DNA of 64,000 nucleotides from Diphasiastrum complanatum. Lineage: Eukaryota > Streptophyta > Lycopodiopsida > Lycopodiales > Lycopodiaceae. The translations under genes were made by a program, and so were the position numbers. Position 1 is the stretch's first letter, and the number at the start of each line of letters is the position of its first letter. Of this stretch, positions 1 to 12,795 are shown piece by piece. Under the pieces are notes generated by a model. It saw only the letters and a program-made list of their open reading frames with translations. It did not search any database and had not been told where the DNA came from. Location: assembly GCA_029204225.1 (NCBI GenBank), contig CM055095.1, positions 20,325,348 through 20,389,347 of the forward strand. The letters run 5' to 3'.

Positions 1-26
1 GAGAGAGAGAGAGAGAGAGAGAGAGA
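1..26. repeat. (GA)n microsatellite
   Basis: Thirteen uninterrupted GA dinucleotides open the window, so the array may extend further left. It lies about 640 bases upstream of the NINJA-family start codon and could belong to its promoter or 5' UTR, where GA repeats are common in plants. Confidence 0.95.
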
Positions 27-668
27 TTCTTCATAGACTAATGATCAAATGTGTATTTTTTTGTAATATCAGTAGTACTTTAACAATGACTTGGACTGAA
101 GTTTTTTAATAACACCGGGAAGGATTTTCGTTAGGCCAACAGTCTCCAATTTACTGCTCATTCTAAACATCCTTTTATTCACAATGCGTATCGATTGAAA
201 TTTGTGTAATTTTGTGAGAAAATAAGGTCCATCTATTAATTTCTAACTTCTCTATAGAAGGCTGCTGGAAGTATGCTTGTCCCTGTCCCAGGAGAATGAA
301 GCATCAGAGGTTTTATTAGCTTGGCTTGCTGCTTCTACCACATCGTGGCATATATCTCATTTCAAATGTGACAGTATGGGTGGACATATTAACTTGAGAG
401 TTGCTTGTGCTTATCAGGCCTGAGCTCTGAGAGTGCGGGATGTCATCAAAATACTGTTAACTTTTGAAGAATTCTATTAGCAGGTAAAAATCCATGTTTG
501 ATTGCAGTTATGGGAATCATAGATTGTTAATCTACACATATGAGTTAAGGTTTTGGACCTTGGCAAGCTATGCAGAGTGGCTTCTTTATCAGTTAAAGCG
601 ACAAGGATGATGACAATTTCTGATTATTGCTTGTGCTATTCTGTCATTGTTTACTAAATAGCTGCGAG
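27..668 (+). other. Upstream / 5' UTR region of NINJA-family gene
   Basis: No coding region is visible here. The stretch ends in a pyrimidine-rich tract followed by AAATAG just before the start codon at 669, which could be the acceptor of a 5' UTR intron. The frame is open for 14 codons upstream of 669 but has no ATG there, so 669 is taken as the start. No core promoter was identified. Confidence 0.4.
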
Positions 669-3600
669 ATGTTGAAGAACCAGCAGATTTTTCCTCGGTG
701 GACTACAAGGAAAAATGAAAGTTCAGCTGATGCTGGGCAACAAAACCTTGTCGAGCCTCTGTGGCTGGAGAAGAAGGATTGCAGCAAATCACAAGCTCTT
801 GTATTTCAGGACAAGGAAGAAAATGGTTTAGAGCTAAGCCTCGGTTTAACTTATGGCAGCTCACAATGCAAATCAAGTGATGCTCAAAGAAACATGAGTG
901 ATAGCCAGGAAAGCAGAAACAATGTGAAGGCCAGCAACATGGATGGTCTAGGTACATCAAATAGATCTTTTCCTGGAGAGAAATCTTTTCAGCAAGAGTG
1001 CCCTCGATTCAGGGATGGGGATCCGTCTCAAGCACGTATGGCACATGAATTAGAAGTCTCAAAAAATTTTCTTGTCCATGAGCATGAAGTTTGCATGCTT
1101 AACAATGCCAGTTCTTTTCAAGACTCCAACAAAAAGCTGTTGGAGGGAAAGGAAAACCCTCTTAGTAATGGAAGGACTCAGCCGATAAGCTACCCCGGTG
1201 GTGCAGAATCTTGGAATTGGGCGAAGAACAATGGGGAGCAAGAGAAAGTAAGAGCTTTGCGGCAGCAACTGCAGGAAATACAGGAGGGGCTTGCAGGGAC
1301 TGGTCATGCATCTAGTTCAATTTTTAAGTCTACAGCAACAGCCTTCGGCAAAGTAGGTCCACAAGCAGGCTCGTTACCAACTATCGATTTTGTGTCAAGG
1401 AGCAGAGGCGAAATAGGGCCATGGTCCTCTGCTCAGCTAATGGATGTTGTCCACTCTATGGATTCAACAGTTCCCATGCTCCTTGCTGGGTTTCCTTCAC
1501 ATTTGAAAGGTGCAACTCAAATGTTTGTAAGTCAAAATAATCCAAGTGATGAAAGAGCTGGCAACGTTGCAAGCTCTTCAGAGATTTTACAGCAGCCTGG
1601 TATGCCGGAGCAGCATATGCAAAGGGAGGTGCATCTCCAAAAGCAGCAAGAAGCAAGAAAGAAAAGGAAAATGCTGATTGATGAGCAGAAGCAACAGAAG
1701 AAGGCAAAGGAGGATGATCGATCACCTCTGTGTAGTGGTAAGTGTTTTCAGACCTAAAGCCTGTTGTAGTCTATCTGCAAATGCTGGGAGTATTCACCTA
1801 TATTTTTGCAGGAAGCACGGGCACAATTTTTCGTCGGCCTGGAAGCAGCCAATGGCCACGTGCCTTGGAAGTGCAGACAAGAGAGCAAACAGTCCCATCT
1901 TCCTTGGATCACAATGGAGACCCTGAACAGCTTATTGAAGCTTTTCCTGCATCACAAGTCTTAGATCAAACCATAAAGGATGCCGGAGTTAGGACAGAAG
2001 AGAGTAATGCTGGGAGAATTGGATTGCAAGAGGACAGAGTTGGCGCTACAATAAATTATATACAGAAGCTGAGGGGAGAAGAAGCAGCAATTACACCGTT
2101 TTCAAACTGTCACACGATCCTATTGCCTGGTAGTACTGACAACAATCATTCAAATACCTGTGTGGAGAAGCTGGAGGGTAAGAACATCAAGAAGTGTCAT
2201 CTGTGTTATTTCACTGCCAAGTGGTTTTGTAACATCTTAAGGGTTGCACGTTGTTATTCCTGAACTCATATTTAAGTTTTCAATATGTGGGTATCTGTTT
2301 GAAAAGGAATGACTAATATTCTAGTTTATGGCACAGTTTTCACTTCATGTACAAGACTAGACTGTCCATCTCTAAGATATTTCAGTGGTCCCATAACATG
2401 CAAACAGTCTGTCCAGCCTTAAGATGTCACAGGTTTCATGTAATAGGGATTTCATCATCAGTAGTAGGGACTCCATTTTTGGGTTTTTCAAAGGATAAGA
2501 TTTAGATTGCTTGTAGAGTCAAGAAGAAGGAAATTTCTGGCCATAAATGAAAGGCGTTTCTGTAAACAGCTCATCTTGGTATATGAAAGAGTATCCTTGT
2601 TTTCTCTTTCTTTGGGTCACTTTTGAACATCCGCAGATCATTTAAAACAAACCGTTTTTACGAAAGATCTCATCACAATTTTTACTTCGTGTGATTTTGA
2701 CAAGATGAGTTTGAGCTATATTTAGAAAGCCCGAAGTTGTGAATCCTCTTCCCCCTTATGTTAAGAAGAATTGGAATCCTCCCATCGTTGCTTGGAAGTA
2801 TCTTAAATATTGCAAGGTGAAAGCTCCTTTATTTTGCTGATATAGGTTGAAACCTTGTGGGGAAGAAAAAGTTATATTTTTAAGTGTAGTGGCTCCTTTG
2901 ATCTAAGAATTGGGATCCTTGTTTGTTTCATATTCTTACTAGGAATCTTTTAAATAGGCACTAAATTCTATCCTCCGCCTTCACTCAATGCATGCTTGTT
3001 AAAAGCTATAACTATGAGTAGTACTAAGTAGAATTTTTTAAAGTCTATCGATTCAAAGCTAAAGTATGGCTTCAAATTTGAAGAACGTATGGGAGTTGAA
3101 GCTAAAGTATCAAATCTGGCTTCAAATTCGAAGAAGGTATGCTCCCTTCAATCTTCTAATGTGAATAGATCATTTCTTAAGACTAATAGATCATTCCTTT
3201 GTAAGCTAATGTGGACATGTATTTGTACATGTGACCTGTGCCTACACTAGGTGTGAGTAGCGATGTTGTAGCATTTGGTCCACCGTCCATGCTATGCATG
3301 ATGAAGTTGATGGTCCTTCAGGTTGAAGATTGCACATATCCTTTGGTATGTCGGATATTATCCTAGACCATAGATGCACCGAATCGCGATTCGCTGGGTC
3401 TGCGATTCGCGACCCAGAATCGCAAATTTTTTTTTTTTTTTTTTTTTGTTGGAAAAATAGCTTATCACTGAAATTTTTTTAGGGGATAATGGTCAAACCA
3501 GCGTTTTGCCTCTCAGAAGTGCAGTAGATGAGACACAAACAGATCTTATTTTCAGTAGCTATCCGGTTGTCATTTGCTCTGGTTTTCAGTAAATGTTAAT

Positions 3601-6600
3601 GCTACAGTTTGGACTATCAACTGTATGGATGATGATCACTTTTGCAATCGTTCCACTGGAGATGTGAGTGCAATGTACATACAGTTGGGGGCATAAATAT
3701 TGGGCCCTTCTTGGTGCGCATTTGGACCCCATTTTTATCTACAGGGGGGTGGTAGCATTTTTATCTATGGTGTATATAGCAGGAAGCTCTAGGGGGTTCG
3801 GGGGGCGGTAGCCCCCCGGTGGGGGGTTTGGGGGGCAACGCCCCCCAACGGCGGGGTCTGCCGGCTACCTGTAGACCCCGGCCCCGACGATGAGGCCTCT
3901 TCATGATTTGGCCTTCCAACTCCTTGAGTGAAAACACACTTTTTGGTGCACCCGAAACAGTCGGCAACCTACACAGTCATAATGCTCTCAATCAGAGCTT
4001 TCATCTGATACCCATATTGCCTAAAACAATTTAAAAAAAAAAACGATTCTGCACGATTCTGGGAAAATCCTGAAACGCGTTTCTGAATCGCGATTCTGAT
4101 CGCGATTCTGAAACGCGATTCAGAATCGCAGTGCATCTATGTCCTAGACATTACGTCGATATATTCTTAAGTTAATAGATTATTTGTTTTCAAGGAGAAA
4201 GCTCTAGTTTTGAGCTTAAGACTAGAGCTATGAGGGGCAGATTGCTTGGTTATGCTCCAAATTGATATTGGACTTGTGCACTCCAGCCGATTGGCCTTTT
4301 CAAATAGGTAATCGTGCACATAAGCAATTTTCTAAGATTTTTTTATTTTTTTAGGTTATATCGCACTTGTGCTCCTTAACCCAACTAACTAGCCACGACC
4401 CAACACCTCCCTATTGTGCACTTAAGCGATATCATTTGAAATTCCAAAAAAATTCAATTGTCTATAAACCTGAAAAAGGAATTGTGTACGAAAGTGATAT
4501 CAATGATATTGGGCATGTGCACACTAGCCTTGATAGTCGTAGGAAAATCACCTACTGTGCACAAAAATACTCGTTTAGTGAACAGTTGATCCATGCTACC
4601 AACTAAAGATATGCATTGAGGGCCACAAATTCTTTTGATGTGTGGGTTTATCCAATTGCATCAACAGTTGAAGATATGTGATGTGGCAGAGGTATGTGAA
4701 GATAAGATTAGATAGAGGTTACACAGTTACAAGAATTGGATGCTTCACAAATCTCAGAATTGCAATGGCCCACATTACATCTGATTGAGGTTTAGTGTAT
4801 GTATACATATATATATGTCATCCATGATAGGTGTGTTTGGGTGTGGTGAAGGATCATTTTTAATGAGTATGTAGTTTAGAATCATGCTAGTCTTTACCTT
4901 GCAGAGAGATGTTATTAGTTGTTGAGGCACAAATTTATATGAAACAGGGCCACAACGGTTCATGTTAGTCAAGTTTTTTATTGCCTAAGGCTTACATGGC
5001 ACCATAGTTTTTATGATGCATGTGTTATGGCCCTGGTTAACCTAGTTAACAAGCTCTAACCACTGGTTAAGGGACCTCAAGCAGTGGTTAGAGGACCGAA
5101 TGTATTCAGTTAGTCATAATAGGCCAATATCACTATCATATGGTATCTTGGAGCTTTGCATGGCTATGGATTGAGTTGAGTTAGGGTGTTGACTTTGGAG
5201 TTGGCATTGGAGCGGTGGATTACTATATGTACCAAGGGAGGGGGTTTGAAGAACATCTTATAAGTACCTGAGGGTGCACCTAGGCAAATCACTATTGCAT
5301 CTATTGGTCTCTTGTTGCTCCAGAGGTGAGTGTAGGATCTACCAAGTGTTGGGCCTATGTTACGTCTCTATGGGAAACCATAGCTAGGGCCTGGCTATAG
5401 ATTGAAGTGTGTCTAGTATTGTGAGACAGGTCCATCCATAGTATCCCTAGCTCTTGAGTGTTGGACCTTGGTAATTTCAGATTGTCAATTAGGGAAGATC
5501 TTACCACATGTTGACAGAGATGTGGTACTATCATTCGACAATAGCAATTTCCACCTGGCCTTTGGCTAATGTTCTTGGTTTGTCTGGCTCACACGGGTGT
5601 TGCTAATATATTTGGACATTGAATAGTATATTTCTTGCTGTGGGCACTTGTTTAGTATATATCAAACAATTATTGTGTAATATTTGGAAACTCCTGCTAC
5701 TTAGTACTAACATTAAACAATGAGTCATGAGTCGAGTTTCAGCTGTCACATGAATGATGAGAGCTCAGAGTCGAGAATCTTCAAAACTTCAATGATCAAT
5801 CTATACGTGGTGGGGCAGGCCTCAAAACCTCGAGCTGTGAATGGGCCCTAAACATGCTCAGCATCTCGGTCTCTTGGTGACAAACCTCACCAAGTATCAT
5901 TCTGTGTCAACCACCTCCTTGACCCAGGGCAACTTGGCTATAAAACAAGAGGCTTAAACAATGTGGTGCACAAGGCATCCAAAACATGTGGGGATAGGCC
6001 TTATGGACGAGCCTCCCCATCGCAACACAACCTGACGCATTGTCGGTTACAATCTAAACAAATTACAGAATAGTAAATACAGTAAGTATTAAGTATGTTA
6101 GTGAGTCGTCACTCATGACTCACATATACATCGCACTGACACATGTTATGTATATACTCCAAAACATGTGGGGATAGGCCTTATGGACGAGCCTCCCCAT
6201 CGCAACACGACCTGATGCATTGTCGGTTACAACCTGTGTACAAATTACAGAATAGTAAATACAGGTAAGTATTTAAGTAAGTTAGTTAGTCGTCACTCAT
6301 GACTCGCATAATACATTGCAATGACACATGTTACGTGTATACTCCCATGATATTATTTGAGCTTAGACTGTTTGGTTTTGGCCCTGGTGCTCTTTATGCA
6401 TTATTGGCTATTAGAATTGACATTACTGGTCATTTGGCCAAGATTTGCACCCGACAGATAGGTGTAGCTGTAGCTTTAATCTGCTTTTTAGATAGTATAA
6501 ATAGCCTCAAGGCATCATTGTCAGTGGCTGATTGCTTGAGACACTGGTTTCTTAATCAAGAAGGGCTAAGATCAGTTTAGCATAGCTGCATATTGTTTCA

Positions 6601-7955
6601 GCTTAGATGTTTCAGTATACTTGTGGATGTGGTTACTGGTCCACATTAGATTGATTTTCCATTTGCAGCATCTTCTCTATCTTTCTTCGATATATTATTG
6701 TATTGAGAAATGTGAGTTGTTGCTGACGAGAAACACAAGAATGCATGGTCACCTTTTTGTTTTAGCTTTTCCAAATTTTTCATGTGCTTAAATTCTGCAA
6801 ACAATTAAGTCAATGTCAAAATTAAGACACAAATTTCTTGATTTTTGTATATTGGGTTCTTCACCAGAATAGATTTTGCACCGTGCATGTTAAGTTTTGA
6901 TATCAAACGGATTTGATATATGATATAATCTTGATATTTGTCTACATATTATGGTCTTCCTTTTTTGTTACAAAGACAGAGAGTGGTTGTGGATCTAGTT
7001 GAACTCTTGTATGTTTTCCCTATGCAGTTTGCAGATTACATTGTGAGTTGCATTTGCAACTGTCAGAGTATTCATTAATAGATTTATCTAACAATTTACA
7101 ATCACGTTGGCTCATGTGGCTGTTTTTCTTCGTATGATGAACATTTCAGAAGAAAATCATGAGAGTGCATTATTTAAGTCTACACAGGAGGAGCTGTCAC
7201 CCATTGTTGTTCAACACCTTCAAAGTCAATCTGGTACCATGAAGCCTGGCATTGTGGCTACTGCAGTTTCTACTGTAAAGCCAAGTTTATGTGGATCTAT
7301 GCCACCTTCTGAGTCAAAACTTCAGCATCAAGGCATTGAGAGTGATGCTTTCACAAGTCCCATTGCAGCTGTGGAGGCATCACAAGATTTTCATGCTACA
7401 GTATCAACAATCTCTGGCTCTGCAACCAAATTATCTGTGGGAGAAGACATTAGCCATGAAGACACTGCGTCTCAATTGCCTAGGGATGTTCAAGATGAGT
7501 CAACTAGTCCAGGAAAGGATCCACTTGAGCTCCCAGGTAGATCTGGAAAGCCAGAAAATCACTCAAGCCTGCCTTCTGAAAATAGTAACGTGAAGGGCGT
7601 CTTAGGTGTTTGGCAATTGGGGACTACAAGAGGCATTCCTGGCATGGAGATTTTGTCCAGGGAACCATACAATCTACAGCCAGGTATTGCTGTTGGGCAG
7701 ACCTTTGGGGGGACTGGCTCTTCACCAGACTTGCCCTGGGTTTCAAGCCCAAACCTGAATGGAAAAGCTGTAAGCGGAGTGGTTTACCGGCTCGTTCACG
7801 GATCCATTAGAATTGTATGTGCATGCCATGGAAAACACATGACACCTGTTGAATTTTCAAAGCATGGAGCATCCTTAGATTTGCCAGACAAAGACGTCTC
7901 CTTAGTCATGGGCACTTTTTCAGATGGCACTGAAGCTACCTCAGCAAAATTATAG
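669..7955 (+). CDS. NINJA-like: NINJA/AFP-family transcriptional adaptor (3 coding exons)
   Basis: Three exons join in frame: 669-1737, 1812-2177 and 7150-7955, giving 746 residues. Both introns are GT-AG: 74 bases (donor GTAAGT at 1738) and 4,972 bases (donor GTAAGA at 2178, acceptor TTTCAG ending 7149). Visible domains are an EAR repressor motif LELSLGL at residues 54-60, a basic block (KKRK...KKAK) at about 331-347 that could be a nuclear localisation signal, and a C-terminal domain at about 680-735 with NGKAVSGVVYRL and IRIVCACHGKHMTPVEF. In known NINJA/AFP proteins the EAR motif recruits TOPLESS co-repressors, and the C-terminal domain of NINJA binds the ZIM domain of JAZ repressors in jasmonate signalling. 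The middle is long, polar and without recognised domains. At 746 residues it is well above the roughly 350-450 of Arabidopsis members. NINJA versus AFP subgroup cannot be decided here. No frameshift or stop is seen. Confidence 0.88.
3369..4141. mobile_element. hAT-like non-autonomous DNA transposon (773 bp)
   Basis: The ends are perfect 11-bp terminal inverted repeats, CATAGATGCAC and GTGCATCTATG. They are flanked by identical 8-bp direct repeats TCCTAGAC at 3361-3368 and 4142-4149, the target-duplication length typical of hAT transposons. The subterminal DNA carries several copies of the palindrome GAATCGCGATTC and close variants at both ends. The core has a poly-T run (from about 3427) and a very GC-rich segment (3785-3870) with runs of G and C. 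No transposase is encoded, so it would need one in trans. It lies in intron 2 of the NINJA-family gene. Confidence 0.85.
5979..6343 (+). repeat. 180-bp tandem duplication in the intron
   Basis: Two adjacent copies begin CCAAAACATGTGGGGATAGG at 5979 and 6159. They share the whole unit through GTCGTCACTCATGACTC to TATACTCC, with scattered substitutions and small indels. No coding potential or terminal structure is seen; it looks like a local duplication. Confidence 0.85.
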
Positions 7956-8167
7956 ATTTTGTGGTACACCTTTGTTGTTTATAAAAAATTCACCCTATGA
8001 CATACTGAAACCAGAGTGCAGCTCGAAGATTTATCCCTTAAAAGGCTTGATGAAGATAGGTTCCAGATCAATATAGTAAACATGGAAGGAGAAAATGGTA
8101 GTCATTCTTGTTGTGTGTTAGCTGTTTCCAGAAAAGTTTACTGAATAGAATATCCAAGTGTTTGAAG
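7956..8167 (+). other. Probable 3' UTR / downstream flank of NINJA-family gene
   Basis: This sequence directly follows the TAG stop at 7953-7955. It is AT-rich and non-coding. No polyadenylation signal stands out clearly enough to fix the transcript end. Confidence 0.35.
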
Positions 8168-8490
8168 TCTAGCAACATATGCGACAGTAACAAGCAGGTA
8201 TAATCAGCTTGCTTTTACCAATGAATACTCGTACCACTTTTATGTGGAGTGCAGTGATGTCTTTTGAGTGATTGATAAATCATTCAGGGGATGATGAACA
8301 TGTGACTTCTATTTCCTTTTAAGAGTTGTGCTCACGACAACATGCTGAATCATTTTTTCAAAATTCCAAATCTAGTGACACATGCAACGATAACAATCAG
8401 GTACAATTAGCTTGATCTACAACAGACAAGTCATGCTAATATTTGTGCAGTGTAGCAATTTCCTTGGAGTGATTGATAGATTTCTATACC
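8168..8490 (+). repeat. Diverged ~203-bp tandem duplication
   Basis: The segment near 8169 (TCTAGCAACATATGCGACAG, then AAGCAGGTATAATCAGCTTG) recurs near 8372 in altered form (TCTAGTGACACATGCAACG, then ATCAGGTACAATTAGCTTG). Both copies then continue into a shared GAGTGATTGATA block. The copies are clearly related but diverged. Confidence 0.6.
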
Positions 8491-10899
8491 TTGTCTCTGC
8501 ACTTTTGCTTGGCAGCTCTTGCTTCAGGTTTTTGGTGTGAGCTCAACTTGAACGTGCTATTTCATAGTCTCTAAGAGTTGGTTTCTTCCACCCGAATACT
8601 CGCACTTTACTAACATAACCAAAGGGTTTGAGGTAGAATGGATGTATTCGTGTTTCTATGTAAGCAGATTGGACCTGTGCTAGACAAGCATTCATACCTC
8701 TGACCGTTCAGTAGTGAGAGGTATTATGCAAAAGACAGCGTAATTCTAATCTATCTTCCACATTGCGACGTGCCCTTGACCAATTTAGTGATTGTTAATG
8801 TTAATCAGTCGCTCTGTATTACAATCTTTGCTGTGTTTTGTTTCTTGCAATTTATGGCTGCCAACAGACACGGGCAATATTTACCCTGTAAATTTCATAA
8901 CGGGCCTTACAAACAGTACTTAGTAGTTGAAGTTGAGTTCATGAAGATGTTAGCCATGGTTTGGTCCAGCTGACCAATGGTTAGGGACAGATATAGCCAC
9001 GTTACATGTTTATCTTCTCAACAATAAAAAAAACATTATGCTCTACTATATCGTTTTGGGCAACCACTCCTAGTATACATTTGCAACATCATTTTGAACG
9101 TTTTGTCAGCACTTCCACTCTTATATTTTAGTATCTCAAATGGTAAGTTTGCTCTAGGCTTTCAGTTGTAATGTTACTTGAATCGTTATTATTGATCACA
9201 CTATCAACAATCTGCATTTTAAGGACTATCACATGTCGTGGCTCGTGGGTTTCTTGTATTGCCAAGGTCACTTTGATGAATCCATCTATTACCATGCTTA
9301 GATACGATCATTGTAGATTAACATGTGTGTGCGAGCCTTGCTTTTTCTGAATTTGACATGAATTGGATCCTATCAACTATTGTAGGGCTTTACCTACCAT
9401 CATGAGATAATCATCTTTACGAAGGTGTAATTATAGAAGAGACCCCATTGATAGGACACCCTTATGGATTTCATAGTAGATAAAGCTAAAGTTTGCAGAT
9501 GTTTGAAGAATCTAAAATTTGCAAGCCTTGAACTTCACAATTGGCTCACATTTGTGCAAGCAAGGACTCCATTATAACAAGTTGTAAAAGTGCTTGATTG
9601 CCTCCAATTGCTATGGACCCATCAATCCAATACGACAATGTAGGAAGTTGACACTTTTGGTGTGGCTGACCTTGTGAGACATCTCGTATAGGACGTAGCT
9701 ACCACAATACCATATAATTTTGTAGTAAAGTATAAATGGTACAAGCTAAATGGAAGGGTCGCCTTAGAAAATCCCTATGGATCTTTTCCCCCATCGGCTA
9801 GCTTGGGAAAAGGTCAAAAAGTAGGCGGAGACTTCATGTTTCAACATGAACATCAAGTTGTATAGAATGTGTCATTATTAAGATCCATGAAGTATTCACT
9901 TTCATATAGATTGATGTCTTGACTCTAAACCCTTTCCTATCAATTTCGATAGCTGGGTCTTCGGCTCGTACAATGTTGATGGTACTGTAAGGTTATCAAC
10001 TCCACTATTGCCCAACCAACAATCTTGACAAAAAGGCAATATTTTCTAGGGTTTGAGATATAAGCCATGCACTGGTTACATTTCTCATATACTTCTTAAA
10101 GTCACTCTCTAGGATGCTATTATCATCAAAGATTCTCCTGTTGTCATTCACTCATAAGATGAATAACAAATCTCAAAGTAAAATTGGATCTAGTGATGGT
10201 TTGGAGAAGCATATAAGATAGACCACCAAGATTGATAGCTTAAGGTTTCTCAAAGTTCATTGAGATCACTAGTAAAATTTATCTCACCATTTGAAATGAT
10301 CATCCAGGTAATATGTGGGATAGATCTTGTCTTGGCTCAAGGGTGAGAATAAAAGTTCATTCTCCTAGATTATAAAAGAGTGTCTAGATAAGGAACAAGA
10401 CACAGATGTCTCTTGAATCACTAAAATCTAGTGTTGGTAAAATACATGGCTCAGTAGCCTCCATTATTTCTTCTAGTCGAGCACCTCCTAGGATCGAAAC
10501 GATCCATTGTTGGAGCATGATTTTCAACCCTATCAATATCACAATGTTGAGGTACATGGTATCATCATAAGGGATGTCAGGTCCAATCAGAAGATTTGGA
10601 AGAAACACCCTTCTTGATGTTTCCAATGATCTGGGTAGAGTGATCACGATGTCATTATTTCTAGGAACCCAAGTCGTTTCAAGATAGATTACCTAGCTCT
10701 CCTCTCACATGGTATCTCTGGCAATAGTCGGGTTTTGACAATTTGTGAGTAAATCACCTGCGAGTTTCTTGGCAGGGATGCAAGAAAGAATTGAATGCAC
10801 ATGGCATGCTATTAGAAATAGACATTCACTGATGCTCTTCACCACGCCCATCCAGGGCTAGAGGATGAACGGGCCACAACGGGCTCAAAGAGGGCCATA
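8491..10899. other. No recognisable gene (about 2.4 kb)
   Basis: Only short open frames are present and none resembles a known protein. Parts of 9240-10700 read on the minus strand vaguely suggest an eroded retroelement, but no diagnostic motif (protease, RT, integrase) could be found. Confidence 0.5.
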
Positions 10900-12795
10900 T
10901 GTCCTTGAATACGCTTCTTTCCGGGCCAAAAATCATACCTTGTTAGGGCACCAAAAATTGAGTACTGGGCCAATATGGTCCGTATCGACCGGGATGGGAG
11001 GTACGGGACGTTGGAACAGTTCGTGGGAGTCCACTGCACCTCTCCACCGCGTCTGTTCATGGCCAGAGAGTGACTGAAGGTCTTCCCCTAGGGCTATTGA
11101 AGCGCTTGACAATTTCGCCTACTTGGACACTGTACGAATGGGCACTACTGTGTATGTATGAAAACATGGAGTGTCACACTGGAAGTTTGTATGTAGGTCT
11201 TCGCACAAAGACAGACGATTCGTCCATCGGAGGTCTCTAACTATTTTCGGAATCCTTGTTTCCGGGGCCAAAATTCATGCATTGTTCGGGCACCAAAAAT
11301 TGACTATTGGGTGTAGACTTCTCGCAAGCGACCGGGATGGGGGTTAAGGGACGTTGGAACAGTTCGTGGGAGTCCACTGCACCTCTCCACCACGTCCGTT
11401 CATGGCCAGAAAGTGACTGGCTAGAAACAGGTCTTCCCCGCAAGGCAACTGAAGCGCTTGACAATTTCGCTTACTTGGACACGGTACGAACAGGCACTAT
11501 CGTGTATCTATGGAAACATGGAGTGTCGCACTAGAAGTTTGTACATAAGTCTTTGCACAACGACAGACAGCTCATCCATCGAAGGTCTCTAACTAATTTT
11601 GGAATCCTTGTTTCCGGGGGCACAATTCGTGCATTGTTAGGGCAGCAAAAACTAACTATTGGGCCCAAACTTCTCGCAAGCGATCAGGATGGGGGGTCCT
11701 GGATGCCGAAACAGTTCGTGGGAGTCCACTACACCTCTCCACTGCGTCCGTTCATGGCCAGAGAGTGACTAGCTAGAAACAGGTCTTCTCCGCAGGGCAA
11801 CTGAAGCACTTGACAATTTCGCCTACTTGGACATGGTACCAAAGGTGTGTATGTATGGAAACAAGGAGTGTCACACTGGAAGTCTGTACATAGGTTTTCG
11901 CACAGCGACAGACGACTCTAACTAATTTTGGAATCCTTGTTTCCGAGGCCAAGATTCATGCATTGTTAGGGCACCAAAAAGTGACTATTGGGCCTAGACG
12001 TCTTGCAAGCGACCGAGATGGAGGGTACGGGATGTCGGTATAGTTTGTGGGAGTCCATTGCACCTCTGCGTCCATTCATGGCCAGAGAGTGACTGGCTAG
12101 AAACAGGGCAACTAAAGCGCTTGACAATTTCGCCTACTTAGACACGATACGAAAGGGCACTACTATGTATGTATGGAAACATGGAGTGTCACAATGGAAG
12201 TCTACACATAGGTCTTCGCACAACGACAGATGACTCGTCCATTGGAGTTCTCTAACTAATTTCAGAATCCTTGTTTCCGGGGCCAAAATTCATGCATTGC
12301 TAGGTCACCAAAAACTGACTATTGGGCCTTGACTTCTCACAAGCGACCGGGATGGGGGGTATGAGACGTCAGAACAATTCGTAGGAGTCCACTGCACCTC
12401 TGCGTCCATTCATGGCCAGAGAGTGACTGGTTAGAAACAGGTCTTCCCCGCAGGACAATTGAAGCGCTTGACAATTTCGCCTACTTGGACACGGTACCAA
12501 AGGGCACTACTGTGTATGTATGGAAACATGGAGTGTCACATTGGAAGTCTTATACATAGATCTTCGCACAACGACAGACAACTCGTCCAACAGAGGTCTT
12601 TAACTAATTTCAAAATCCTTGTCTTTGAGGCCAAAATTCATGCATTGTTAGGGCACCAAATATTAAATACTGAGTCCAACCTTTCCGCAGGCGACCAAGA
12701 TGGGGGGTACGGGATGTCGGAACAGTTCGTGGGAGTCCGTTGCACCTCTCCACCATATCCGTTCATGGCCAGAGAGCGACTGGCTAGAAACATGG
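10900..12795 (+). repeat. Satellite-like tandem array, ~340-bp units, ~5.5 copies
   Basis: A shared word (CATTGTTAGGGCACCAAAAA and variants) recurs near 10939, 11281, 11633, 11962, 12296 and 12644, giving spacings of 342, 352, 329, 334 and 348. Each unit also carries GAACAGTTCGTGGGAGTCCA, CATGGCCAGAGAGTGACTGG, GCTTGACAATTTCGCC and ATGGAGTGTCAC. Units differ by indels and substitutions; one lost the CTCCACCGCG block and another lost part of the GGTCTTCCCC block. The last unit stops after GACTGGCTAGAAACA. Short open frames across it shift between units and are not treated as genes. Confidence 0.9.

Larger units (their letters stand above)
2178..7149 (+). other. Intron 2 of NINJA-family gene, repeat-rich
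   Basis: This 4,972-base intron separates the central exon from the C-terminal-domain exon in matching phase (one base of the split codon on the left, two on the right). It holds a hAT-like element, a 180-bp tandem duplication and a TATA-like AGTATAAATAGCC near 6493 that looks like a retroelement or promoter remnant. Short open frames inside it (for example 6299-6580) have no recognised similarity and no good splice context, so no further exons are called. Confidence 0.75.

Noticed and set aside
3761-3967. Pro/Arg-rich minus-strand open frame
   Set aside because: It is the translation of the G/C-run core of the hAT-like element and has no independent support.
6299-6580. Possible extra exon of the NINJA-family gene
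   Set aside because: The exons at 1812-2177 and 7150-7955 already join in phase, and this frame has no family similarity or convincing splice sites.
9240-10700. Possible eroded gypsy element on the minus strand
   Set aside because: No protease, RT, RNase H or integrase motif could be read in any frame; the resemblance was impressionistic.
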